64,000 bases of DNA from the NCBI RefSeq assembly GCF_011355085.1, contig NZ_VXCP01000002.1, positions 372,001 through 436,000 on the forward strand, written 5' to 3'. This DNA comes from Pseudomonas akapageensis (lineage in GTDB: Bacteria; Pseudomonadota; Gammaproteobacteria; Pseudomonadales; Pseudomonadaceae). This document shows positions 49,354-58,361 of this stretch, piece after piece (the first letter of the stretch is position 1; each line of letters begins with the position of its first letter). The notes under the pieces are model-generated. The model was given only the letters and a program-made list of their open reading frames with translations. It made no database searches and was not told where the DNA came from. The position numbers were made by a program, and so were the translations under genes.

Positions 49354-50718
49354 TTGAGCTTCATTGAGTCGGTCTGTTCGGAAAAAGAGCGTTCTTGGTC
49401 AGTATCCAAAGATCGCCTGTTGTTAATGTTTTGGGTTTTTGTCTATGGGGGGTCTATCGTCCTCGGGCATGAAAAGTATCTGGCGGTTGAGCAGACGTTC
49501 TGGGGATATGGTCAGCCCTATTATGATCTTGTAACACTACTGGTGGCATTCTTGTTTCTGATGGTTTCGGCTGCCTTTCTGCCACTGAGTTTTGAGAGGC
49601 CGTCATCGTTATTTATTTATGCTATTTTCTTCTTTGTATACGTTCCGTCGTTGATGATTGCGATGCTGAGTCATGAGGATTCGCTGGATAGATATTTCTG
49701 GCTTTTTTTTAATTTTTCAGTAGGTCTTGTGGTCTGCTGTATCGCCGTCCGTTGTGGCGGAGCTTTTAAAGAGGGGAATAAGCATCCCTCTGAGCTTGTG
49801 GTGTATGTCAGCTTGCTGGGGGGGGGGCTCTGCTTTGCCATTCTCTATGCTACGTACGGTGCAATTCTTTCCTTTTCTGGACTGGATCAAGTCTATCAGC
49901 AGCGGGAGGCCGGTGCTGCGACGTCGTTGTTTGTTGGATATTGCCAAGTCTATCTGGCCTACGTTTTTTCCCCATGCCTGTTTGTCATCGGTCTACTATA
50001 CAAGCGCTTTCTACTTTTACTTGGAGGGCTTGCGGGGTTCGTGTTCGTCTACATGATAACTGCAGAAAGGACTGTCCTTTTGTTGCCGTTCGCACTTTTT
50101 TTCATATTCCTGATGTTCAAGTGGCGTGGTTTTGGGGCAAAAAATTCCCGCAACTTATTCGCTGTTGGGGCACTTGGAGTGGTTTTGGTTTCGTCTTTGT
50201 TTGACATATCCGGTGTGTTTAATCAACTGGGTTTCTATTATTTTACACGGCTGATTGCGGTTCCTGGGTTGTTCGTGAGTCAGTACTACGATTTTTTTTC
50301 AGTGGAGGGTTATACGTACTGGTCCCATGTAACGTTCATTGGTGGGCTTGTCGAGACACCATTGGCTTATGTGGGGGATGAGAAGTGGCCTGCGCTTGGG
50401 AAAATTATTGCCGAGCGGGTGATGGGGGTCGAGAGTCAGTCGAACGCGAGTTTTGTTGCTACTGATGGTGTTGCGGCACTTGGAAGTATAGGCGTTTTTT
50501 TAATTTTCCTTGTCTATTCTATTTGGCTGTTAGTGTTGGATAGGGTAGCGAACGGCTGGAGCAAGATGTTTGTAATCATGGTGCTTTTTCCGTTGGCATT
50601 CCTGTCTACCAATGGTTCGATGTTTACAATGCTGACCTCTTTTGGTGGAGTGTTCTGGCTTTCGGTTTTCTTTGCGGACAAATATAGTATTCGCTTGACG
50701 AGGGGGCGAAATGAATGA
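49354..50718 (+). CDS. wzy: O-antigen polymerase Wzy
   Basis: This encodes 454 residues from TTG 49354, chosen because AGGAGG lies 5 nt upstream; GTG 49339 is the alternative. Eleven or so transmembrane helices and a large periplasmic loop (about residues 315-375) are typical of Wzy, which has little sequence conservation. The identity rests on topology, length and position after wzx. It is the most T-rich gene of the window and holds homopolymers G10 (49818-49827), T8 (49713-49720), T8 (50292-50299) and G6 (49447-49452). It is coupled to the next gene by a 4-bp overlap. Confidence 0.82.
   Translation: MSFIESVCSEKERSWSVSKDRLLLMFWVFVYGGSIVLGHEKYLAVEQTFWGYGQPYYDLVTLLVAFLFLMVSAAFLPLSFERPSSLFIYAIFFFVYVPSLMIAMLSHEDSLDRYFWLFFNFSVGLVVCCIAVRCGGAFKEGNKHPSELVVYVSLLGGGLCFAILYATYGAILSFSGLDQVYQQREAGAATSLFVGYCQVYLAYVFSPCLFVIGLLYKRFLLLLGGLAGFVFVYMITAERTVLLLPFALFFIFLMFKWRGFGAKNSRNLFAVGALGVVLVSSLFDISGVFNQLGFYYFTRLIAVPGLFVSQYYDFFSVEGYTYWSHVTFIGGLVETPLAYVGDEKWPALGKIIAERVMGVESQSNASFVATDGVAALGSIGVFLIFLVYSIWLLVLDRVANGWSKMFVIMVLFPLAFLSTNGSMFTMLTSFGGVFWLSVFFADKYSIRLTRGRNE
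49818..49827 (+). repeat. G10 homopolymer within wzy
   Basis: Ten consecutive G span the codons CTG GGG GGG GGG near residue 155 of Wzy, the longest G run in the window. Loss of one G leads to a stop at 50056 and gain of one G to a stop at 50204. Confidence 0.95.
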
Positions 50719-51323
50719 TCGGATATCTCTATTCTAGGGTGTTAAAGAAGCTTCGGGGGAAAGCGGTTCGTCATTCGTCGATTCCGTCCACTTCCAAGGT
50801 CGAATCGGGCTGCACTGTGATCAACAGCGAATTCGGCGAGCATTCCTTCTGTGGTTATGATTGTTCGTTCATTCATACGTCGGTTGGGCGTTTCTGTTCA
50901 ATTGCAAGTCGTGTTGTCGTCGGGGGCGCGCGCCATCCTATCGAGTATGTATCTACCAGCCCCGTCTTTCTCGCGCACAAAGAAAGCATCAACAAGAAGT
51001 TTTCCCGGCATGACTACCATTGGGAGCCGAAAACCGTTATCGGGCACGATGTCTGGATTGGCGAGGGGGTCTATGTGAAGGGCGGAGTCACGATCGGTGT
51101 GGGCTCGGTCATCGGCATGGGCAGTGTCGTGACCAAGGATGTCCCACCGTACGCAATCTATGCGGGTAACCCGGCGCGATTGATTCGTTACCGCTTCTCC
51201 GAGGCTATCATTACTGGGTTGTTGAAGAGTCGATGGTGGGAGTACTCTGACGAGAAGCTGACGGCCGTTGCTGCTCAATTCAATGATCCGGAAGCCTTCT
51301 TGAAAAGCCAAAATTTGTTATGA
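50715..51323 (+). CDS. CatB-related hexapeptide acetyltransferase
   Basis: This encodes 202 residues. The hexapeptide beta-helix is seen in [20 protein letters not shown] and [33 protein letters not shown] supplies the catalytic His of the xenobiotic acetyltransferase (CatB/VatD-like) class, and [20 protein letters not shown] is the standard C-terminal block. Within an O-antigen locus such enzymes O-acetylate a sugar of the repeat or N-acylate an amino sugar precursor. It overlaps wzy and the next gene by 4 bp each. Acceptor unknown. Confidence 0.85.
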   Translation: MIGYLYSRVLKKLRGKAVRHSSIPSTSKVESGCTVINSEFGEHSFCGYDCSFIHTSVGRFCSIASRVVVGGARHPIEYVSTSPVFLAHKESINKKFSRHDYHWEPKTVIGHDVWIGEGVYVKGGVTIGVGSVIGMGSVVTKDVPPYAIYAGNPARLIRYRFSEAIITGLLKSRWWEYSDEKLTAVAAQFNDPEAFLKSQNLL

Positions 51324-52462
51324 AAATAATACATCTCTGTTTGTCCTGCTTTTACATTGACAATTATCGCTACCAGGAAAACGAACTGGTGCGAGAACAT
51401 GTCTCCGCAGGTCATGACGTGCTAGTCGTGGCCTCGACAGAAACTTATGTCGACAACCTCTCTCTCGGTTATGTCGCGGCGGGTGAATATATGGGAAGCG
51501 ATGGCGCCAAAGTCATCAGGTTACCTTACGCCGGCCCGTTCCCATTTTTCATCAAGAAAAAGCTGAGGGTTCACCCAGGGGTCGCTGAGATTCTTCAGCA
51601 TTTCTCTCCCGATGTCATCGTGTTTCATGGGTTGTGCGGCTGGGAACTGCGTACTGTTGCCAGGTACAAACGCGACAATCCGCGGGTGCGCTTGTACGTG
51701 GATAGTCATGAGGATGCCAATAATAGTGCGGTTGGTAAACTCTCCAAAGTCCTGCACCGCTACTACTACCGCCCGATCATTCGCCGTGCATTGCCTTTGA
51801 TCGATAAAGTGCTGTGTATATCCTTGGAGACTATTGATTTTTGCAGGCGACAATACGGCATCCCCCAGAAAGATATGGAGTTCTTTCCGCTGGGCGGCTA
51901 TATCGCCGATGACGCAACCTACCAAGCGAATCGTTCGCAGACCAGAGGAGAACTGCAGCTGGAGGAGGGGCAGACAGTTTTTCTGCAGTCTGGGAAGTTC
52001 GACAGCAAGAAGAAGCTCGTCGAAAGCCTGACCGCCTTTTCGGCGACCCGGTCCCAGAGCATGCGCTTCTTGGTCGTCGGTCGTGTCCATGAGTCGATTG
52101 AGCAGCAAGTCAGTAAGCTCTCCTCGGCGGACCCTCGAGTGCAATACCTGGGTTGGAAGACTGCCGATGAGCTGTACCGTCTGCTGTGCGCGGCCGATGT
52201 CTATGTCCAGCCAGGTAGTCAATCTGCCACTATGCAGATGAGCCTCTGTGCTCGGAGACCAGTAGTGATAGCGGATGTGCCGAGTCATCAGCCATTTGTA
52301 AAAGGCAATGGCTGGAAGGTCAGCAATCAGCAACAGTTGACGAATGCGTTCACGTCCATTGAAAAGGACCCATCGATGCTGGAGGAAATGTCACAGCGCT
52401 CTTTGGAAATCGCGTCCGACCTTTTAGACTATCGCCGTATGGCGAAGCGCCTTTTGGTTTAA
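51320..52462 (+). CDS. GT4-like glycosyltransferase
   Basis: This encodes 380 residues with a GT-B layout. The N-terminal domain opens [20 protein letters not shown], and the C-terminal domain has [26 protein letters not shown] and [20 protein letters not shown], followed by a less usual donor site [20 protein letters not shown] in place of the common EGFG/E motif. By exclusion it may add the diamino uronic acid, since the other two transferases have assigned partners. It overlaps the preceding gene by 4 bp. The acceptor and donor are inference. Confidence 0.8.
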   Translation: MKIIHLCLSCFYIDNYRYQENELVREHVSAGHDVLVVASTETYVDNLSLGYVAAGEYMGSDGAKVIRLPYAGPFPFFIKKKLRVHPGVAEILQHFSPDVIVFHGLCGWELRTVARYKRDNPRVRLYVDSHEDANNSAVGKLSKVLHRYYYRPIIRRALPLIDKVLCISLETIDFCRRQYGIPQKDMEFFPLGGYIADDATYQANRSQTRGELQLEEGQTVFLQSGKFDSKKKLVESLTAFSATRSQSMRFLVVGRVHESIEQQVSKLSSADPRVQYLGWKTADELYRLLCAADVYVQPGSQSATMQMSLCARRPVVIADVPSHQPFVKGNGWKVSNQQQLTNAFTSIEKDPSMLEEMSQRSLEIASDLLDYRRMAKRLLV

Positions 52463-52476
52463 CCACGGAATCTACG

Positions 52477-53613
52477 ATGTCCCACTACCAGATCTGTACC
52501 CAATGCATCATGGATACGCGTGATCCTCGTATCACGTTTGATGCCAATGGGGTCTGTGATTACTGCAATAATTTCAACACCACGATTAAACCGAACTGGC
52601 ATACCGACCAGCGTGGTGAAGCTGAACTCATGGCGCTTGCTCAAAAGATCAAGGCTCATGGTCGCGGCAAGGACTTCGACTGCATCATCGGCTTGAGTGG
52701 CGGCTTGGATAGCTCGTATGCCGCTTATGTCGCCAAGGAGAAGATGGGCCTGAGGCCACTGTTGTTTCATGTCGATGCGGGATGGAACACCGACCAGGCT
52801 GTGGGTAATATTGAAAAGCTGGTGGACGGTCTCGGTCTTCACCTCTATACCGAGGTAGTCAACTGGGAGGAAATGAAGGATCTGCAAGTAGCCTTCCTAC
52901 GTTCTCAGATTGCTGACCAGGACCTGCCGCAAGATGCTGCGTTTTTCTCAGGCCTGTATAAATTTGCACGTGAAAATAAGATTAAATACATACTGACAGG
53001 GGCAAACTACTCCACAGAGTGCTGCCGCGAACCTGAAGAGTGGGGTGGGTACCCGGGTATCGATACAACCTTATTTAAAGATATTCACAAGAAATTTGGC
53101 ACCCGGAAGCTCAAGAGCTTCCCGCTGATCGATATTCTCATTTATAAGGTTTTTTATCAGCGTGTTCTGGGGATGGAAGTGGTCAAACCACTTAACCTTG
53201 TACCCTATATCAAGAAAGATGCTGAGGATACCCTTGAGCAGCGCTTTGGCTGGAAGCGGTTCAAACATAAACACCATGAGTCACGGTTTACGCGCTTCTA
53301 TGAGGATTACTGGATGCCGCGTAAATTTGGCTACGAGAAGCGTCGTGCACATTTTTCGAGCCTGATCATGACCGGCCAGATGACCCGGGAAGCCGCCCTG
53401 GAGCGAATCGCCTCACCCGAATTGGACGAGCAGTTTCTCAAGGGTGAGTTCGAGTATGTGGCAAACAAGCTGGACCTGACGGTCGAGCAGCTGCAGGAAG
53501 TTTTCGCCGGTGAGAACAAAACGTACCGCAATTACCGCAACAAGCGCTTCCTTATCGGCGTCGGTTCGCGTGTAATGAGCGCTTTGGGCTTGGAAAGAAG
53601 GCTGTTCAGATGA
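52477..53613 (+). CDS. wbpG: N-acetyl sugar amidotransferase WbpG
   Basis: This encodes 378 residues. The PP-loop ATPase motif IIGLSGGLDSSYAAYVAKE is near residue 70, and two CxxC pairs (CTQCIMDT, VCDYCNNF) near the N-terminus suggest a zinc site. It belongs to the family of WbpG of P. aeruginosa O5, which with HisH and HisF converts a 3-acetamido group into an acetamidino group (as in ManNAc3NAmA). Followed by hisH with a 4-bp overlap, exactly as in the O5 locus. Confidence 0.93.
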   Translation: MSHYQICTQCIMDTRDPRITFDANGVCDYCNNFNTTIKPNWHTDQRGEAELMALAQKIKAHGRGKDFDCIIGLSGGLDSSYAAYVAKEKMGLRPLLFHVDAGWNTDQAVGNIEKLVDGLGLHLYTEVVNWEEMKDLQVAFLRSQIADQDLPQDAAFFSGLYKFARENKIKYILTGANYSTECCREPEEWGGYPGIDTTLFKDIHKKFGTRKLKSFPLIDILIYKVFYQRVLGMEVVKPLNLVPYIKKDAEDTLEQRFGWKRFKHKHHESRFTRFYEDYWMPRKFGYEKRRAHFSSLIMTGQMTREAALERIASPELDEQFLKGEFEYVANKLDLTVEQLQEVFAGENKTYRNYRNKRFLIGVGSRVMSALGLERRLFR

Positions 53614-54224
53614 TCACGATCATCGATTACGGATTGGGTAACATCCAGGCGTTTGTCAATGTCTACAAGCGCTTGAACATTCCCGTGAGCGTTGCCAGGC
53701 AGGCAGATGACCTCACTGGTGCGCAACGCCTGATCCTCCCGGGAGTCGGTGCTTTCGACCACGCCATGGAGCGCCTCGACGCATCCGGTATGCGTCCCGC
53801 CCTGGAGCATATGGTTCGCGAGGACAAAGTACCTGTACTGGGTATATGCGTTGGGATGCAAATCCTGGCGTCCGCGAGTGACGAAGGTTCGTTGCCCGGT
53901 CTGGATTGGGTGAGTGGCCGGGTCAAGTCCTTCGCCAGTGCGCCGGGTCTGAAAGACTTGCCGTTGCCACACATGGGCTGGAATGATGTGCGCCCGCTGA
54001 CAGGCTCCGCGCTATTCAAGGGTATGGAAAACGATGCGAGATTCTACTTCCTGCACTCGTTCTACTTCGATTGCGAAGGTGCCGAGGGGGCAGCGGCATC
54101 AGCATCCTATGGCCAGGATTTTGTCTGCGCGGTCGCACAAGGCAACGTTTTCGGAGTTCAGTTCCACCCGGAAAAAAGCCATCACTGGGGTTCCAACCTC
54201 CTGAAGAACTTCGCGGAAATTTGA
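53610..54224 (+). CDS. hisH: HisH-type glutaminase for O-antigen amidination
   Basis: This encodes 204 residues of class I glutamine amidotransferase. The nucleophile elbow is LGICVGMQILAS (Cys about residue 76), and QFHPEKSHHWG gives the His and Glu of the triad. It is a paralogue of the histidine pathway HisH. Being placed between wbpG and hisF, it should supply ammonia for amidination of the uronic acid, not for imidazole glycerol phosphate. Starts inside the end of wbpG. Confidence 0.92.
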   Translation: MITIIDYGLGNIQAFVNVYKRLNIPVSVARQADDLTGAQRLILPGVGAFDHAMERLDASGMRPALEHMVREDKVPVLGICVGMQILASASDEGSLPGLDWVSGRVKSFASAPGLKDLPLPHMGWNDVRPLTGSALFKGMENDARFYFLHSFYFDCEGAEGAAASASYGQDFVCAVAQGNVFGVQFHPEKSHHWGSNLLKNFAEI

Positions 54225-54225
54225 C

Positions 54226-55008
54226 ATGCTCAGGCCCAGAATTATTCCTTGCCTCCTGATTCAGGATGGTGGACTGGTCAAGACCGTCCGCTTCAAAGAC
54301 CCTAAATATGTGGGTGACCCGATCAATGCGGTCAAGATTTTCAATGAAAAGGAAGCCGACGAGCTGGTTGTACTGGATATCGATGCCTCGGTAAGGGGCG
54401 CGGAGCCAAACTACAAGCAGATTGCAAATCTGGCCGCAGAATGCCGCATGCCACTTTGTTATGGTGGCGGTGTGCGTACTCCTGAACAGGCAAGAAAAAT
54501 CATCAGCTTGGGTGTAGAGAAGGTTGCAATCAGTGCCGCAGCGCTGGAGAACCCGCATCTGATCACTCGGATCTCTCAGGAAATAGGTCGGCAGAGTGTT
54601 GTGGTGGTCCTTGATCACAAACGGCGTTTGCTGGGTAACACTCAGGATGTCTGGACCCACAACGGAACTCGTAACACCAAACGCCCGGTACTTGATGTTG
54701 CGGCAGAGATGGCGGAGCTTGGAGCAGGTGAAATTGTTATCAATTCGATAGATAACGATGGTCGCATGAAAGGGTACGATGTCGGCTTGGCTGCGAAATT
54801 GCGTCAGACCGTCAAGATCCCAATCACCATCCTCGGTGGCGGTGGTTCGCTTGATGACATGCAAAAGGTCATTGCTGAATGTGGTGTGGTGGGAGTTTCA
54901 GCTGGTAGTTTCTTTGTGTTCAAGGGGCCTTACCGTGCTGTATTGATCAGCTATCCAAGCGCACAACAAAAGGACGACCTCATCTTCTCGGCCCTGCAGT
55001 CAAACTGA
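54226..55008 (+). CDS. hisF: HisF-type cyclase paralogue for O-antigen amidination
   Basis: This encodes 260 residues with a TIM barrel. LRPRIIPCLLIQDGGLVKTV and VLDIDASVRGAEPNY resemble HisF, but the canonical DVDAGRVVKG and active-site region differ (IQDGGLVKTVRFKD and DIDAS). It forms a complex with HisH and channels ammonia to WbpG. One base separates it from hisH. Sequence divergence from the histidine pathway copy is expected for this accessory HisF2 class. Confidence 0.92.
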   Translation: MLRPRIIPCLLIQDGGLVKTVRFKDPKYVGDPINAVKIFNEKEADELVVLDIDASVRGAEPNYKQIANLAAECRMPLCYGGGVRTPEQARKIISLGVEKVAISAAALENPHLITRISQEIGRQSVVVVLDHKRRLLGNTQDVWTHNGTRNTKRPVLDVAAEMAELGAGEIVINSIDNDGRMKGYDVGLAAKLRQTVKIPITILGGGGSLDDMQKVIAECGVVGVSAGSFFVFKGPYRAVLISYPSAQQKDDLIFSALQSN

Positions 55009-55038
55009 CAGGCGCTTGCATAGAATTCAGGAATTATT

Positions 55039-56073
55039 ATGTTCAGTGGAAAAAAACTTCTTATTTCTGGCGGCACCGGTTCCTTTGGCAATGCGGTGCT
55101 CAAGCGTTTTCTCGATACTGATATTGCAGAAATTCGCATATTCAGCCGTGATGAGAAAAAACAGGATGACATGCGTAAGCGTTATGCCAATAGCAAGTTG
55201 AAATTTTATATTGGCGACGTTCGTGATTATCAAAGTGTCCTGAACTCCACGCGTGGCGTTGATTACATCTTTCATGCCGCGGCCCTGAAGCAGGTTCCGT
55301 CTTGTGAGTTCCATCCAATGGAAGCAGTCAAGACTAACGTCATCGGCACTGAGAACTTGCTGGAGGCCGCAATACAGAACAAGGTTCGTCGAGTCGTTTG
55401 TCTGAGTACCGACAAAGCAGTCTACCCCATCAATGCCATGGGTATTTCCAAGGCAATGATGGAAAAAGTCATGGTGGCCAAGTCCCGCAACCTGGATGAC
55501 ACCAAGACGGTTATCTGCGGTACCCGCTATGGCAACGTCATGGCCTCCCGCGGCTCGGTAATTCCTTTGTTCATCGAGCAAATTCGCGCCGACAAAGCGT
55601 TGACCCTGACCGACCCGAACATGACGCGTTTCATGATGACGCTGGCCGATGCGGTGGACCTGGTGCTTTATGCCTTCAAGCACGGCAATAATGGTGATTT
55701 GTTCGTACAGAAAGCGCCCGCTGCGACGGTGGAAGTCCTAGCACGAGCTTTGACTGATTTGGTCGGCAAACCCGAGCACCCAATCCAGGTGATCGGTACT
55801 CGCCATGGCGAAAAGCTCTATGAAGCGCTGCTCAGTCGGGAAGAAATGGCCTGCGCTGAAGATATGGGTGACTACTTCCGCATTCCGCCGGATCTGCGTG
55901 ATCTCAATTACGCCAAGTTTGTCGAGCAGGGCGAAACCAAGATTTCACGCACTGAAGATTACAACTCGCACAATACTGAACGCTTGGACGTGAAGGGCAT
56001 GCAGCAGTTGCTGCTCAAGTTGGACTTCATGCGTGCCATCCAGCGTGGCGAGCACGCAACGCCCGAGGAGTAA
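55039..56073 (+). CDS. wbjB: UDP-GlcNAc 4,6-dehydratase/5-epimerase WbjB (FnlA/CapE type)
   Basis: This encodes 344 residues. The NAD motif SGGTGSFGNAVLKRFLDTD lies at residues 9-27, and STDKAVYPINAMGISKAM contains the Ser, Met and Lys of the SMK catalytic class. It is the first enzyme of UDP-L-FucNAc synthesis (inverting 4,6-dehydration, then C-5/C-3 epimerisation), followed by WbjC and WbjD just as in P. aeruginosa O11 and S. aureus cap5EFG. RHGEKLYEALLSREE is the C-terminal signature. Confidence 0.93.
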   Translation: MFSGKKLLISGGTGSFGNAVLKRFLDTDIAEIRIFSRDEKKQDDMRKRYANSKLKFYIGDVRDYQSVLNSTRGVDYIFHAAALKQVPSCEFHPMEAVKTNVIGTENLLEAAIQNKVRRVVCLSTDKAVYPINAMGISKAMMEKVMVAKSRNLDDTKTVICGTRYGNVMASRGSVIPLFIEQIRADKALTLTDPNMTRFMMTLADAVDLVLYAFKHGNNGDLFVQKAPAATVEVLARALTDLVGKPEHPIQVIGTRHGEKLYEALLSREEMACAEDMGDYFRIPPDLRDLNYAKFVEQGETKISRTEDYNSHNTERLDVKGMQQLLLKLDFMRAIQRGEHATPEE

Positions 56074-56076
56074 GCA

Positions 56077-57195
56077 ATGAAGGTTTTGATTACAGGTGCC
56101 AATGGTTTCGTCGGCCAGAATCTGATCGCACATCTGGGGGAACGAGCTGACGTCGAAGTGCTGCGCTTTACCCGTGAAAATTCGCAGGGAAGTTTGTCAG
56201 GCCTGGTTGCTCAAGCGGATTTCATTTTTCACTTGGCTGGCGTCAATCGCCCACAGGATCCGCAGGAGTTCCAGAAAGGCAACACTGATCTGACGCGTGC
56301 GCTGTGCGACGCGGTCAAATCCAGTGGCCGGCAAATACCTGTGCTGTACACGTCGTCCAGTCAAGCGGAGCTGGACAATCCTTACGGAAGCAGCAAGCGT
56401 GGGGCCGAACAGGTATTGCTTGATCTAGAATCCGCTCATGGTTCTGTTGTACACCTGTTCCGCTTACCCAATGTTTTCGGGAAGTGGGCACGTCCCAACT
56501 ACAACTCGGCTGTGGCGACTTTTTGCAATAATATTGCCCGTGATCTGCCGATCCAGATCAACGATCCGCAAGCACGCATCAACCTTGTCTATATCGACGA
56601 TGTGATCGCTCATTTCATCGCCGTTTTGGATGGCACGTTGGCGGGGCAGCCGTTTGTCAGTGTAGTGCCGCAGTACAGCATCACAGTAGGCGAGCTTGCT
56701 GAACAGTTGCATGCCTTCCGTGATAGCCGTACGACCATGATTACCGAACCTGTGGGTACCGGATTGGTCCGTGCGTTGTATTCCACATATCTAAGCTATC
56801 TGCCGCCTGAGCATTTCACTTACGAGGTCCCCAAATACGGCGACTCGCGTGGTGTGTTCGTGGAAATGCTTAAAACTCCGGATGCAGGTCAGTTTTCCTA
56901 CTTCACGGCCCATCCAGGTATTACGCGCGGTGGGCATTACCACCATTCCAAAACGGAAAAGTTTCTAGTCATCAAGGGTAGGGCCTGCTTCCGCTTCCGG
57001 CACATTGTTTCCGGTGAGTTCTACGAACTGTTCACGACTGGCGAGCACCCTGAAATCGTGGAAACCGTACCCGGCTGGACGCATGACATCACGAACGTCG
57101 GCGAAGACGAAATGGTGGTGATGCTTTGGGCCAATGAGATTTTCGACCGCGAACACCCGGATACCTACGCTCGGCCGGTGGGCACCGAAGCTTGA
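56077..57195 (+). CDS. wbjC: SDR-cupin reductase WbjC (FnlB/CapF type)
   Basis: This encodes 372 residues in two domains. Residues 1-245 are an SDR (ITGANGFVGQNLIAHL; catalytic YGSSKRGAEQVL). Residues about 255-372 are a cupin with GGHYHHSKTEKFLVIKGRAC holding the zinc histidines. It acts on the WbjB product, with the cupin epimerising C-3 and the SDR reducing C-4 to give UDP-6-deoxy-L-talose-NAc. Starts 3 bp after wbjB. Confidence 0.93.
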   Translation: MKVLITGANGFVGQNLIAHLGERADVEVLRFTRENSQGSLSGLVAQADFIFHLAGVNRPQDPQEFQKGNTDLTRALCDAVKSSGRQIPVLYTSSSQAELDNPYGSSKRGAEQVLLDLESAHGSVVHLFRLPNVFGKWARPNYNSAVATFCNNIARDLPIQINDPQARINLVYIDDVIAHFIAVLDGTLAGQPFVSVVPQYSITVGELAEQLHAFRDSRTTMITEPVGTGLVRALYSTYLSYLPPEHFTYEVPKYGDSRGVFVEMLKTPDAGQFSYFTAHPGITRGGHYHHSKTEKFLVIKGRACFRFRHIVSGEFYELFTTGEHPEIVETVPGWTHDITNVGEDEMVVMLWANEIFDREHPDTYARPVGTEA

Positions 57196-57218
57196 GCCGC
57201 TGTTAACAGGAAACTGCA

Positions 57219-58349
57219 ATGAAAAAGCTGAAAGTTGTGACTGTAGTGGGGACTCGCCCGGAAATCATTCGCCTATCACGAGTGATGGCCAAGATGGATG
57301 AGCACTGCGAGCATATCCTGGTACATACTGGCCAGAATTACGATTACGAACTCAACGAGATCTTTTTTCAGGACCTGGGTATCCGCAAACCGGATCACTT
57401 CCTGAATTCCGCTGGTGCAAGCGGTGCTGAGACCATTGGTAATGTGATCATTTCGGTAGACCGAGTCCTGGCTGAGGTGCAACCTGAAGCGCTGCTGGTA
57501 CTGGGCGATACCAATAGTTGTATGGCAGTGCTTCCTGCCAAACGACGCAAGATTCCGACATTCCACATGGAAGCAGGAAACCGTTGCTTCGATATGCGCG
57601 TACCAGAGGAGATCAACCGACGTATCGTCGACCATACGGCTGATATCAACCTGACGTATAGCACCATTGCTCGCGACTATCTGCTGCGCGAAGGCTTGCC
57701 ACCGGATCGTGTCATCAAGACCGGCAGCCCGATGTTTGAAGTGCTGAATCATTACCGCGAAGGTATTGATGCGTCCGACGTGCTGGCTCGACTAGGCCTG
57801 GAGCCTGGAAAGTTCTTTGTGGTCAGTGCCCACCGGGAAGAAAACATCGATTCGGATAAGAACTTTTTGAAACTGGTCGACGTGCTCAACAACGTAGCCG
57901 AGCATTTCGGTTTACCCGTTATCGTGTCGACTCACCCGCGAACTCAAAAGCGGGTAGATGCCATGGGCGTCATATTCCATGCGAACGTGCGGCTATTGAA
58001 GCCATTAGGTTTCAAGGACTACAACAAGCTGCAGTTCGAGGCCAAGGCCGTATTGTCTGACAGCGGGACTATCAACGAAGAGTCTTCAATTTTGAACTTC
58101 CCTGCTTTGAACATCCGCGAAGCACATGAGCGTCCGGAAGGCATGGAAGAAGCGGCAGCGATGATGGTAGGCCTGGAGGTCGAGCGGGTAATGCAGGCCC
58201 TGAGCATTCTGGAAAGTCAGGATCGGGGAGACAAACGGAGTTTGCGTCTTGTGTCTGACTACGGCATGCCCAACGTTTCGGATAAGGTTGTGCGAATCCT
58301 GCATAGTTATACCGACTATGTGAATCGTGTTGTCTGGAAACGTTACTGA
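57219..58349 (+). CDS. wbjD: UDP-L-FucNAc-forming C-2 epimerase WbjD (FnlC/CapG type)
   Basis: This encodes 376 residues of the non-hydrolysing UDP-GlcNAc 2-epimerase family. VVTVVGTRPEIIRLSRVMAK starts the protein, with FHMEAGNRCFDMRVPEEINR and SDSGTINEESSILNFPAL at the active site. The opening MKKLKVVTVVGTRPE and NRCFDMRVPEE match WbjD. WbpI usually has AGLRSFNMRMPEE here, so this enzyme completes UDP-L-FucNAc and is not the missing diacetamido uronate epimerase. Confidence 0.93.
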   Translation: MKKLKVVTVVGTRPEIIRLSRVMAKMDEHCEHILVHTGQNYDYELNEIFFQDLGIRKPDHFLNSAGASGAETIGNVIISVDRVLAEVQPEALLVLGDTNSCMAVLPAKRRKIPTFHMEAGNRCFDMRVPEEINRRIVDHTADINLTYSTIARDYLLREGLPPDRVIKTGSPMFEVLNHYREGIDASDVLARLGLEPGKFFVVSAHREENIDSDKNFLKLVDVLNNVAEHFGLPVIVSTHPRTQKRVDAMGVIFHANVRLLKPLGFKDYNKLQFEAKAVLSDSGTINEESSILNFPALNIREAHERPEGMEEAAAMMVGLEVERVMQALSILESQDRGDKRSLRLVSDYGMPNVSDKVVRILHSYTDYVNRVVWKRY

Positions 58350-58361
58350 CCTGAGGCACTA

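Noticed and set aside
57219..58349. Could this 2-epimerase be WbpI, completing the diacetamido uronic acid pathway?
   Set aside because: Its N-terminus and the NRCFDMRVPEE motif are those of WbjD/FnlC, and it directly follows wbjB-wbjC.
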